A model generated the notes under the pieces. The model saw only the letters and a list, made by a program, of their open reading frames with translations. It searched no databases and had not been told where the DNA came from. Shown one piece after another: positions 25,848 through 34,264 of a stretch of DNA of 64,000 nt. Origin of the DNA: Allomuricauda sp. M10 (GTDB lineage Bacteria; Bacteroidota; Bacteroidia; Flavobacteriales; Flavobacteriaceae). Within the stretch, counting starts at the first letter, position 1. The number at the start of each line of letters is the position of its first letter. A program made the translations under genes and the position numbers. The stretch is taken from contig NZ_JAJGBN010000004.1 in the NCBI RefSeq assembly GCF_020782875.1, positions 186,001 through 250,000 on the forward strand, given 5' to 3'.

Positions 25848-27587
25848 CTAAGATATAAAATCGAAGTAGCCAAGCAAAATTTTATTGTTCAGTTCCCTTG
25901 GTGTGCTTATCTCTAAAATCTTCGGTTTTGCTGATGGACTATAAAAACTGTCCATGTTTTGCAGGACTTCCGTTTCGTTTTCTGCCCTATCATATCCAAA
26001 TTCGTACATCTGTGCCAAATGCTCAGCCGTTAGTGCGTGATGCGTTTCAAAATAGGTGGTAAATTCTTCGGTTTCCTCTTTACCAGGAAGGATCCTAAAA
26101 ATTCCCCCTCCCCCATTGTTGATGAGGATGATCCTGAAATCGGGCCTAATGTACTGGTTCCATAACGCATTGCTATCATAGAAAAAACTAAGGTCGCCCG
26201 TAACTAAAAGGGTCGGTTCAGGATAATGTACCGATGCCCCAACGGCGGTGGACGAGCTTCCATCAATACCGCTTGTGCCTCGGTTGCAAAATACCTTTAG
26301 GGATTTGTGCATGGGGAACAATTGGGCATATCTAACCGTTGAACTATTTGCCAAATGCACCTGATACCCTTTGGGTATGTACTTCATCAACCTATCAAAC
26401 ACGAGAAAATCGGAAAAAGGAATTTGTTCCAGATACGCTTCCCTCTTAGCTTCGTATTTAGATTTAATTGTTTCCCAATAGGACTTGTATTCACCGGTTT
26501 TGGTTGGCGAAATTTCCAAATGATTGAAAAAAGTGTTCGGGTTTAGTTTGATGTGCTCCGTAAGACAATAAAAGGTGTTGTATGCTTTTTTGGAATCAAT
26601 ATGCCAATGATGCTCGGGCTTGTATTTTCGCAGAAACGCCTTGATTTTTTTGGAAACGATCAAACCTCCGAAAGTGACCAATAGTTCTGGTTGCAACTTT
26701 TTGAAGAGTTCGTCACTATCTTTTGATTTTTCAATTGGGGCGATGATGCTGTCGATGCTCGGGAAAAAATCCGGATGGTGCAGGTTGGAAGTCGTTTCCG
26801 TAAATACCAAGGTATTACCGTCACTGGCCAACTTCTCCATTATGCTCTCATCCAAAGTGCCTGGACGATCTACGCCTACCAAAATCATTTTCCGTGTACA
26901 CTCTTTCCAAATTTTGGAAAGTTCCTCCAAATTTTGGTCGATTATCATTTCCGAAGGTTCAAATGGTATTTCATTGATTACCACCGATGGCGTTTCCACC
27001 TTCCCATACAAAGGTTCTTCAAAAGGAATGTTGATATGTACTGGGGATTTCTGCTGAAAAGTAGCTTCCAGTGCTTTCCCTATTTCCGACTCATTGAATT
27101 GCTGCACCGTTTCTTGACTTTCTTCCAAAAGCCATGGCCCATAGTTGGAGATTTTGTCCGTAGCGTGGTTTACATCTTGTTTTAAATTGGCTTCGTACCC
27201 AATATGTCTTTCCAAAACATGTTCTTGCCGAATGGTCTGCCCGTCCCCAATATCGATTCGGTAACTGGGACGATCCGCGGAAACCACAATCAAGGGAATA
27301 TCACTATAAAAAGCTTCTGCAACAGCGGGATAATAATTTAAAAGGGCACTGCCGGATGTACATACCACTGCCACAGGTTCTTGCAACTGTTGGGCCATTC
27401 CCAAGGCAAAAAATGCCGCACAACGCTCATCCACAACACTATAACAACGGAAAAATGGATTCTTCGTAAAACTGATGGTCAACGGAGCATTCCGAGATCC
27501 TGGGGAAATCACAATATGTTTAACACCCTTGGATTTAAAATACAAAACCAAGGTCTGGGCAGAGGGAATATCAGAGTACATCATCAA
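25848..27587 (-). CDS. menD: SEPHCHC synthase
   Basis: 579 residues, a thiamine-diphosphate enzyme of full length. Recognisable: HIVISPGSRNAPLTISF at the start, catalytic glutamate region VCTSGSALLNYYPAVAEAFY, ThDP/Mg site GDLSFFYDSNALWN and NNGGGGIFRILPG. It joins isochorismate and 2-oxoglutarate to give SEPHCHC in menaquinone synthesis. Three consecutive Met codons open the frame (27587, 27584, 27581); MYSDIPSAQTL from 27581 is the usual start in the family. menF lies 50 bp upstream. Confidence 0.95.
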   Translation of the reverse strand: MMMYSDIPSAQTLVLYFKSKGVKHIVISPGSRNAPLTISFTKNPFFRCYSVVDERCAAFFALGMAQQLQEPVAVVCTSGSALLNYYPAVAEAFYSDIPLIVVSADRPSYRIDIGDGQTIRQEHVLERHIGYEANLKQDVNHATDKISNYGPWLLEESQETVQQFNESEIGKALEATFQQKSPVHINIPFEEPLYGKVETPSVVINEIPFEPSEMIIDQNLEELSKIWKECTRKMILVGVDRPGTLDESIMEKLASDGNTLVFTETTSNLHHPDFFPSIDSIIAPIEKSKDSDELFKKLQPELLVTFGGLIVSKKIKAFLRKYKPEHHWHIDSKKAYNTFYCLTEHIKLNPNTFFNHLEISPTKTGEYKSYWETIKSKYEAKREAYLEQIPFSDFLVFDRLMKYIPKGYQVHLANSSTVRYAQLFPMHKSLKVFCNRGTSGIDGSSSTAVGASVHYPEPTLLVTGDLSFFYDSNALWNQYIRPDFRIILINNGGGGIFRILPGKEETEEFTTYFETHHALTAEHLAQMYEFGYDRAENETEVLQNMDSFYSPSAKPKILEISTPRELNNKILLGYFDFIS

Positions 27588-27637
27588 CTACAAAAATACA
27601 TCTGAAAAATGTATTGCCATATGTTATGCGCAACTTA

Positions 27638-28699
27638 TTATAGAATGCGAAGCATGGTTTTGCTTTTGTTCTGGGTCTCTACCCATTCTTGCTCCGCAAC
27701 CGAACTGGCCGTAATACCGCCGCCCACATAAATGGAAGCCGAGTCGGCATTAATTTCCATACATCGCAAGTTCACAAAAAGGGAGGTCTCACCATCTGTA
27801 TGCATGTTCAATTCCCCTAAAAATCCGGTATAAAAAGTACGCTTGTATTGTTCATTTTGAAGGATGAATTCCTTGGCAGCCTTTGTAGGTATGCCACATA
27901 CGGCCGGAGTGGGATGCAAGGATTCAATGATATTCAATAAGCTGGTATCCGGGCGAGGAATACCGTTTACCTCGGATCGTAGATGCCACAGATTACCTGC
28001 CTTAACCGATTCCGCTTGTCCAATTTCCAGATTTTCCATCAAGGTGCCCAGAGAATTCCGGATATGATCCGAAACCATTTGCTGCTCTTCAATTTCTTTT
28101 GCACCCCATCTCGGGTTTATATTTTCTTCAAAAGGAAGGGTTGCGGCCAATGACATGGTGGTCAACTTTCCATCCTTGATTTTGACCAAGGTTTCAGGAG
28201 TAGCACCACACCATGTGCCCACTTTGGGGTGATGAAAGAAATAGCAAAAGGCATTGGGGTAATTGCCGAGTAAATCTTTAAAAATGGGAATCGGTGATTT
28301 TGATATTTTCTCCTCCAGTTTTCGGGAAAGGACTACTTTCTTTAATCGACCTGATCGGATTTCCTCTATCCCTTTTTCAACCAAATGGATGTGTTCCATT
28401 TTGCCCAATTCTGATACGTCAAAATCTTTGGTATTCCCTCTTCCTTCTTCTTCAACATTGAATTGATAACATTTATCGGGCCGAATCAAGATGACACCTT
28501 CCTCCATTGAAAAAGGAGCAAAAACAAAACCGGTTTCTGAAAAATCCGTTATTATATTCAGGTCAGCATTGGATTGAAAAATAGCGATTACGGATACTTC
28601 ATTGGGTTTTCTATAAATGACAAACGGTAATCCATGCTCCAAACAAGAACCGATTCGATCAAAAATATATTGGGAATCTTTATTTTCTGGGTAATGCAA
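27638..28699 (-). CDS. menF: isochorismate synthase
   Basis: 353 residues, chorismate-binding fold. Motifs: KKVVLSRKLEEK, GTWCGATPETLVKI, LWHLRSEVNG, LHPTPAVCGIPTKAA and YTGFLGELN, typical of isochorismate synthases (MenF/EntC) rather than anthranilate synthase. It converts chorismate to isochorismate, the first committed step to menaquinone. Its start overlaps the thioesterase gene end by 20 bp, and menD follows, so the three are transcriptionally and partly translationally linked. The N-terminus is short relative to E. coli MenF, as usual in Bacteroidetes. Confidence 0.93.
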   Translation of the reverse strand: MHYPENKDSQYIFDRIGSCLEHGLPFVIYRKPNEVSVIAIFQSNADLNIITDFSETGFVFAPFSMEEGVILIRPDKCYQFNVEEEGRGNTKDFDVSELGKMEHIHLVEKGIEEIRSGRLKKVVLSRKLEEKISKSPIPIFKDLLGNYPNAFCYFFHHPKVGTWCGATPETLVKIKDGKLTTMSLAATLPFEENINPRWGAKEIEEQQMVSDHIRNSLGTLMENLEIGQAESVKAGNLWHLRSEVNGIPRPDTSLLNIIESLHPTPAVCGIPTKAAKEFILQNEQYKRTFYTGFLGELNMHTDGETSLFVNLRCMEINADSASIYVGGGITASSVAEQEWVETQNKSKTMLRIL

Positions 28700-29102
28700 T
28701 GGTGGTCAATTTACAGTTGGAAATGAGTTCCCCCGCCTCATTGGTAATCTTTATCTCCCAAAGTTGGGTGGTTCTGCCTTTGTGCAATATGGAAGCCCTG
28801 GCGTATACATATCCTTCTTTAATGGATTTGACATGGTTGGCGGCAATTTCGATTCCACGGACAAAAAATTCCTTTCCATCCAAAAAAATATAGGAAGCCG
28901 CACTGCCCACACTTTCGGCCAAGGCCACAGAGGCACCTCCATGCAAAACGCCATCAGGTTGGTGTACCCTTGGTGTTACAGGCATTCTAGCCAAGAGAAA
29001 GTTTTCACCCACATCAATGTAGGTAATGTCCAGCGTTTCCATTAAGGTTCCCTTGCAAATTTGGTTGCATACGGCTAGAATTTTCTCTTTATGTTCGTTC
29101 AT
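28680..29102 (-). CDS. hotdog-fold PaaI-type thioesterase, probable DHNA-CoA thioesterase
   Basis: 140 residues. The hotdog motif HQPDGVLHGGASVALAESVGS contains the HGG and catalytic Glu typical of DHNA-CoA thioesterase (MenI) and the PaaI group. Coding overlap with menF (20 bp) and menD downstream point to hydrolysis of 1,4-dihydroxy-2-naphthoyl-CoA. First gene of the minus-strand menaquinone unit. Assignment to DHNA-CoA is inferred from context; sequence alone gives the superfamily. Confidence 0.85.
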   Translation of the reverse strand: MNEHKEKILAVCNQICKGTLMETLDITYIDVGENFLLARMPVTPRVHQPDGVLHGGASVALAESVGSAASYIFLDGKEFFVRGIEIAANHVKSIKEGYVYARASILHKGRTTQLWEIKITNEAGELISNCKLTTIALPRK

Positions 29103-29156
29103 TCTCCTATTTTTTGTAAAATTACATAAAGCTTTGGCAATAACTAATCAACCCCC

Positions 29157-29825
29157 ATGATTATGCCCAATATTGAAAAGTCGGTAACCTATACCACTGA
29201 AAACACGTATGTAACGCTCAATGAAATTACTTCCAAAACCAAGAATATTTGGCTATCGTTCCACGGCATTGGGTATTTGAGCCGCTATTTTGTCAAGTAT
29301 TTTGAAAGTTTGGATCCCGATGAAAATTACATCATAGTTCCACAGGCACCATCCAAATACTACTTAAAAAATGAATATAAATATGTGGGTGCCAGTTGGC
29401 TTACCAAGGAAAACACGGTTTCGGAAATTGAGAACGTCATCAATTACATTGATGCGGTATTGGATTCCGAAAATCTCCCCAACAACCTGAATCTTAATCT
29501 ATTCGGATTTTCACAAGGGGTCTCGGTTTTAACTCGTTGGTTGGTCCGAAAAAAACTCCCTTGCAGCATGATAGTGCTTTACGCAGGTGGAATTCCAAAC
29601 GAATTGACCTCAGAAGATTTTGCCTTCTTGGATTTTGATCGAACCAAAATCAAAATCATTTATGGGGACCAAGATGAATTTTTAACCCCTGACAGACTTG
29701 AAATAGAACATCAAAAAATAGAGACTTTGTTTCGTGGCCATGCCTACATCATCACCTTTAAAGGGGGGCATGAGGTGAAACCAAAGATTATCCGGAAATT
29801 GATGAACGAACCCACCGAATTGTGA
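29157..29825 (+). CDS. alpha/beta hydrolase (carboxylesterase/phospholipase type)
   Basis: 222 residues, cytoplasmic. Nucleophile elbow LFGFSQGVSV (Ser near residue 122), acid in YGDQDEFL and histidine in FKGGHEVKP form the triad; IWLSFHGIGYLS is the oxyanion segment. It resembles the short predicted-esterase (YpfH/lysophospholipase II-like) group. Substrate unknown. It is divergent from the thioesterase/menF/menD unit, and its proximity raises the question of a MenH role, but MenH usually has a different motif set, so I do not call it. Met3 (29163) is an alternative start. Confidence 0.85.
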   Translation: MIMPNIEKSVTYTTENTYVTLNEITSKTKNIWLSFHGIGYLSRYFVKYFESLDPDENYIIVPQAPSKYYLKNEYKYVGASWLTKENTVSEIENVINYIDAVLDSENLPNNLNLNLFGFSQGVSVLTRWLVRKKLPCSMIVLYAGGIPNELTSEDFAFLDFDRTKIKIIYGDQDEFLTPDRLEIEHQKIETLFRGHAYIITFKGGHEVKPKIIRKLMNEPTEL

Positions 29826-29827
29826 GC

Positions 29828-30763
29828 TTAACGCTTCTTGTCGGTCTTTTCCTTCTGGGTTTCTTCTTCAGGATAATATTTGATAACCCTTGTAGTATAG
29901 GTGTTATCCGGGGTGATGATTTTTTTGGTCCAGTTTTTTGGGGAATGCCCATCAAATTGAAAGATATATTCATCCACCGCTTCGGTGTTCAAGGTTTTGG
30001 TGACTACTTTTTGTAATACCCCTTCTTTATAGCTGTAGAACAATTTCTTCTGAGACACAAATTCTTTATCCCCAGCATTATATAAAAAATCTTCTTGGGT
30101 CAAAAGTTTCCCTTCTGGACTGTATACTTCTTCCACAGCGGTATTGGGTTCGCCGTCCAAATATTCCTTGGTCAAAATTACTTTTTGGATGCCTTTTGTT
30201 CCCTTTCGCTCGGAAGTCCTGATCGATTTTTCCAAAACTCCATTGGTGAAAGTACTCACGGTCAATTCGTTCTTGAAAGGCGTATACTCCAAAGTCGTTT
30301 CGTCCACACCATCAATATTGGAGGAAATGATACGGACCAGTTTACCGTCCTCATTGTATTGGTATTCCTCTTTTTCCAAAAATTGCTTGTCATAGGATAC
30401 AATTTTTTCCACCACCTTCCGTGTTGGAACCGTATCCACAGTATAAAAATTGGCCATGGAGGTGGATTCGTCAAGCACATTGTTCTTGTAACTTTCCATG
30501 CGCTTTTCCAACAATTCCCCATTACGGTATTTGTAATCGGTAATGTCTTGATCGGATTCATTGTACTGGGTAATGGTCTTAGTCAGGATGCCTTCCTCAT
30601 TGAACTCAAAATATTCACGGCCATAATCCGTAATCACCAAACACGATTTCACCTTACCCTTAAGATCAAAGTCCTCTACCTTAAATATTTGAACCTCTTG
30701 GGCACAAACGCCAAAAACCTGAACAATGGAGAAAAACAAAAAGGTGGTGTAATTTCTTTTCAT
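29828..30763 (-). CDS. secreted protein with YD-like sequence repeats, unknown function
   Basis: 311 residues with a signal peptide (MKRNYTTFLFFSIVQVFGVCAQ). The body has a recurring pattern of 20-25 residues ending in Y-x-x-x-G-x-L (FEFNEEGILTKTITQYNESD, YKYRNGELLEKR, YQYNEDGKLVRI, VYSPEGKLLTQEDFLYN), like the short beta-hairpin repeats of MORN/RHS-YD families. The C-terminal ~25 residues are basic (EEETQKEKTDKKR). No enzyme motif. It converges with the hydrolase gene (2-bp gap). Function not predictable. Confidence 0.75.
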   Translation of the reverse strand: MKRNYTTFLFFSIVQVFGVCAQEVQIFKVEDFDLKGKVKSCLVITDYGREYFEFNEEGILTKTITQYNESDQDITDYKYRNGELLEKRMESYKNNVLDESTSMANFYTVDTVPTRKVVEKIVSYDKQFLEKEEYQYNEDGKLVRIISSNIDGVDETTLEYTPFKNELTVSTFTNGVLEKSIRTSERKGTKGIQKVILTKEYLDGEPNTAVEEVYSPEGKLLTQEDFLYNAGDKEFVSQKKLFYSYKEGVLQKVVTKTLNTEAVDEYIFQFDGHSPKNWTKKIITPDNTYTTRVIKYYPEEETQKEKTDKKR

Positions 30764-30847
30764 ACCGTAAAATTACTTTTTAATAACGCAACTAAAAAAT
30801 TTTAAGCACACACCATGCCCAATTTAACCCAAAGTAAATATTGACGG

Positions 30848-32104
30848 TTAAAACTTGCGTTCTGGATAAAAAGGAGTAATATCCATTGATAATTTTTCAC
30901 CAGAAACCAATTCTGTGACCAGTTTACCCGTAGCTGGGCCAAGGCTCCAACCCATCATCGCATGGCCTGTGGCCACAACCAGGTTGTCAAAACCATTAGG
31001 TCTACCAATATAGGGTAAGCCATCAGGACTAACAGGGCGAAGTCCACATTGGGCATTTTTCTTATCCTCTTCGGGGATATGCAATCCCTTATAAAAATGT
31101 TCTACCCCATGTGCAATGGCCTCTACCCGCTCCTTTCTGATAAAATGATTGTTTCCTGAAAATTCCATGGTGCCCGCAAAACGGGTAAAACCTTCCATAG
31201 GGGTCACCGCAATTTTTCTCTCCATCAAAATGGCCGGCATGGTAATTCCAGTAGGCGCCTCCATGTTGATGCGGTATCCTTTCCCTCCTTGAAGGGGAAG
31301 TACAAGTTTCATTTTCTTAGCAATTTCACCGGTCCAAGCGCCAGCGGCAAAGATGACTTCATCCGGTTTATAGGTAGCCTTATTCGTAATGACTTCCGAA
31401 ATTTTATTCCCCGATGCCTTAACATCCACCACTTCTTCATTTTTATGGATGGAAACACCACTTTTAATAAGATACTCCATCATTTTTTTCATGATGAGGG
31501 GTGGCGTGGTGTGCCGGTCACATTCCCAAAGAATGGCACCTTTGGCATTAAAATCCACATTGGGTTCCAGGGCTTTTAGTTCTTCCATGGACAATTCCCT
31601 GCCTTGTAATCCCAATTCGGCAGCCTTTACCAACACTTCCATTTCATGATCTCGGGATTCTTCCGTTTGGTACACCATCAACAGTCCCTTATCCCCAATA
31701 GAAAAATTGCCTAAATCTCCAGATGCCTGAATATCCTCGTACAATTCCCTACTGAGCAAATTGATATCCCGAATAATGGGCATCGCCTTTGCCACTTTTT
31801 CCTTAGTGGAGGATTTTTTAAAGTACCACGCCCATTTGAAGAATTCCGGATCTAACCTAGGTTTCATGTAAAACGGACTGGAAGAATTGAACATATACTT
31901 CAATCCTTTGGTAATCATTCCAGGTGCAGCCAAAGAAATTATATGGCTTGGGGTTAAATAGCCTGCATTTACAAAGGATGCTCCCGAAGAAATATCAGAT
32001 TTGTCCAAAACGGTCACTTGATGCCCCGCTTTTTGCAAATAATAAGCTGTGGAAAGTCCGACGATGCCGCCCCCTACCACAACGATGTTCTTGGTATTGC
32101 CCAT
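30848..32104 (-). CDS. FAD-dependent oxidoreductase, D-amino-acid dehydrogenase-like
   Basis: 418 residues from Met at 32104 (MGNTKNIVVVGGG), 18 codons inside the longest frame. The longer version would add an unrelated polar extension ahead of the Rossmann fold, so I reject it. GGGIVGLSTAYYL is the FAD-binding motif; the C-terminal part has GLRPVSPDGLPYIGRPNGFDN and the ATGHAMMGWSLGPATGK region of DadA/glycine oxidase-type flavoproteins. It oxidatively deaminates a D-amino acid or a cyclic imino acid (hydroxyproline-type is possible); no dedicated partner gene is adjacent. Predicted cytoplasmic or membrane-associated. Confidence 0.87.
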   Translation of the reverse strand: MGNTKNIVVVGGGIVGLSTAYYLQKAGHQVTVLDKSDISSGASFVNAGYLTPSHIISLAAPGMITKGLKYMFNSSSPFYMKPRLDPEFFKWAWYFKKSSTKEKVAKAMPIIRDINLLSRELYEDIQASGDLGNFSIGDKGLLMVYQTEESRDHEMEVLVKAAELGLQGRELSMEELKALEPNVDFNAKGAILWECDRHTTPPLIMKKMMEYLIKSGVSIHKNEEVVDVKASGNKISEVITNKATYKPDEVIFAAGAWTGEIAKKMKLVLPLQGGKGYRINMEAPTGITMPAILMERKIAVTPMEGFTRFAGTMEFSGNNHFIRKERVEAIAHGVEHFYKGLHIPEEDKKNAQCGLRPVSPDGLPYIGRPNGFDNLVVATGHAMMGWSLGPATGKLVTELVSGEKLSMDITPFYPERKF

Positions 32105-32244
32105 TTGCCTGGTTGTTATGGTTATTGTTGATTTGAAACTGGGTGCCAATTTACACAAAGGGCCTGAAATAGTTATAAGAAGGAGATGCCTTTTCCATAA
32201 CTATCTTTTCCCTATTTTTGGGAAATTTTGAAAACAATCCATAC

Positions 32245-33801
32245 ATGAAAAAAGTATCCCTACTAGCCCTAGGTCTTGTAATGGCATGTAACCCAACGCT
32301 AAAAACCGTTTCGGAAGCGCCAAAGACCACAGTAGCGGCAGATCCTGTACCCTATGCAGAATCCATTACCCAAGCAGACCTTAAAGAATACCTATATACC
32401 TATGCCTCCGATGAATTTGAAGGTAGGGAAACCGGAAAGCCTGGTCAGAAAAAAGCCGTTGAATACCTAAAGGCGTTCTATACCTCCCATGGCATTGCAG
32501 CTGCACAAAGCAATGGCGACTATTTTCAGGAAGTTCCTTTGGAAGTATCCAAAGTTCCTGAAGGAAGTGTAACCATTAATGGCACCTCTTTCCCATTGGG
32601 AGATGATATCGTTACTTTTTCCTCAGCGGAAGGTTCCTATTCAGAAGTTGCTTTTGTTGGATACGGTGTGGAAGAAGGTGATTATTCCGACTACAACGGA
32701 TTGGATGTGGACGGAAAATTGGTGCTCATCAAATCCGGGGAGCCCATGAATGCAGATGGCACTTATGTGATTTCCGGTTCTTCCGAGAAATCCGCTTGGG
32801 GCAATATGTCCGAAGGAATGGGTAAAAAATCCGAATTGGCCATTGAAAAAGGCGCTAAAGGCATTTTGTACTTGGATGATCAGAATTTTGCCAGATACAA
32901 GGGGTATTTCAATTATATGAAAAACAACGAAGGCGGCAGAATGGAGTTGGCTGCCAAGCATAGTGACAATATGTTGTTCGTTTTGGATGAAAAAGCCGCC
33001 AAAGCCATCAAAAGTGATATTACAGAAGCAACCAAAACCAGTTCTGTACCCGTGAAACTTGAACTTAATGTTACCAGCGGTAACGAAAAATTAAGCTCGG
33101 AGAACGTAGCTGCCATCATCAAGGGTACAGAAAAGCCGGATGAATATGTGATCATTTCATCCCACTTGGATCATATTGGCATCACTGGAAATGGGGAAAT
33201 CAACAATGGTGCGGACGATGACGGTTCGGGTACCGTTTCCGTTTTGGAAATTGCCCAAGCGTTCAAAAAAGCGGCCGATGCAGGTCATGGACCTAAACGT
33301 TCCATTATATTCTTGCACGTTACCGGGGAGGAAAAAGGATTATTGGGTTCCATGTATTATACCGATGTGGATCCTATTGTTCCCCTATCAGAAACCGTTG
33401 TGGACCTCAATATTGATATGATCGGAAGGATCGACCCCAATTATAAGGGAGCAAGAAATTACCTGTATTTAATTGGATCCGATAAGTTGAGCACCGAACT
33501 GCACAATCTTTCTGAGGATATCAATAAAAAATACACCAACATTGAGTTTGATTACACCTATAATGACGAAAACGACCCTAACAGGTTTTACTATAGAAGT
33601 GATCACTACAACTTTGCCAAGAACAACATTCCGATCATCTTTTATTTTAACGGTACCCATGCGGATTATCATCGTCCGAGTGACACACCAGATAAAATCA
33701 ATTATGATTTGATGGAAAACCGTGCCCGTTTGATTTTTTACACGGCTTGGGAAATTGCCAACCTGGACCATCGCTTGGTGGTGGACAAGGCCTCTAAATA
33801 A
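32245..33801 (+). CDS. M28 family metallopeptidase lipoprotein
   Basis: 518 residues from ATG 32245 (MKKVSLLALGLVMACNPT), which gives a lipobox (VMAC), so I prefer it to the upstream TTG at 32218. A perfect -7 box TATTTTTG (32213-32220) lies just ahead. A PA-type insert region (residues ~120-260) precedes the peptidase domain, whose metal ligands are HLDHIG, GADDDGSG, GEEKG, NIDMIG and YHRPSD. Predicted surface/periplasmic aminopeptidase anchored by lipid. A strong terminator follows at 33824-33846. Confidence 0.93.
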   Translation: MKKVSLLALGLVMACNPTLKTVSEAPKTTVAADPVPYAESITQADLKEYLYTYASDEFEGRETGKPGQKKAVEYLKAFYTSHGIAAAQSNGDYFQEVPLEVSKVPEGSVTINGTSFPLGDDIVTFSSAEGSYSEVAFVGYGVEEGDYSDYNGLDVDGKLVLIKSGEPMNADGTYVISGSSEKSAWGNMSEGMGKKSELAIEKGAKGILYLDDQNFARYKGYFNYMKNNEGGRMELAAKHSDNMLFVLDEKAAKAIKSDITEATKTSSVPVKLELNVTSGNEKLSSENVAAIIKGTEKPDEYVIISSHLDHIGITGNGEINNGADDDGSGTVSVLEIAQAFKKAADAGHGPKRSIIFLHVTGEEKGLLGSMYYTDVDPIVPLSETVVDLNIDMIGRIDPNYKGARNYLYLIGSDKLSTELHNLSEDINKKYTNIEFDYTYNDENDPNRFYYRSDHYNFAKNNIPIIFYFNGTHADYHRPSDTPDKINYDLMENRARLIFYTAWEIANLDHRLVVDKASK

Positions 33802-33823
33802 ATCTTAGCGATTACAAAATAGT

Positions 33824-33846
33824 AAGCCCTTATTTTATAAGGGCTT
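33824..33846 (+). terminator. Rho-independent terminator of the M28 peptidase gene
   Basis: Stem AAGCCCTTAT/ATAAGGGCTT around a TTT loop, followed by TTTTTGTTTT on the plus strand, 22 bp after the stop. Confidence 0.9.
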
Positions 33847-33866
33847 TTTTGTTTTAGTGAAATAAG

Positions 33867-33892
33867 AAACCCAAGCCGTACAGCTTGGGTTT
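33867..33892 (-). terminator. Rho-independent terminator of the tRNA-His gene
   Basis: 10-bp stem AAACCCAAGC/GCTTGGGTTT with a CGTACA loop, just past the 3' end of the tRNA; the plus-strand A/T bias on its left provides the minus-strand U tract. Confidence 0.8.
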
Positions 33893-33904
33893 TGTTTACT
33901 TAAG

Positions 33905-33979
33905 GGTGGAAGACCGGGTTCGAACCGGCGACCTCTGGAACCACAATCCAGCGCTCTAACCAACTGAGCTACAACCACC
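33905..33979 (-). tRNA. tRNA-His (anticodon GTG)
   Basis: Minus-strand sequence GGTGGTTGTAGCTCAG... with D-arm (AGCTCAGTTGGTTAGAGC), anticodon stem CTGGA/TCCAG around loop TTGTGGT (anticodon GTG) and T-arm with GTTCGAA. The extra 5' G (-1 position) that identifies His tRNAs can pair with C73. No CCA is encoded. The acceptor stem read here has two adjacent U-U oppositions between otherwise canonical pairs (5' GGUGGUUG with 3' CUUCCACC). Confidence 0.93.
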
Positions 33980-34264
33980 ATTTAAAGCGGACGCAAAAAT
34001 ACTTTTTTGGATTGATTCAACCAAAATATTTTTACAATTCCGATGATTAAAAATTTCTACCTACTTACAATTGGTTATACTTTAGAATTTTACCGTCAAA
34101 AGTACTACCCTTCCCTTTTTGGTATAAATCACCGATGAAATGCACGTTTTTTTAGACCAAACACACTATTTTTGACATTTCACAACAATTTATTCCCTTG
34201 ATAGCAACCTAAAGTTATTTTTACATCAAATTAATTTTGCCTGTTGTTGTCGGAAAAAAACTTC

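Noticed and set aside
29157-29825. menH for the alpha/beta hydrolase beside menF
   Set aside because: The catalytic motif set and short esterase form do not match MenH, and it faces the other way.
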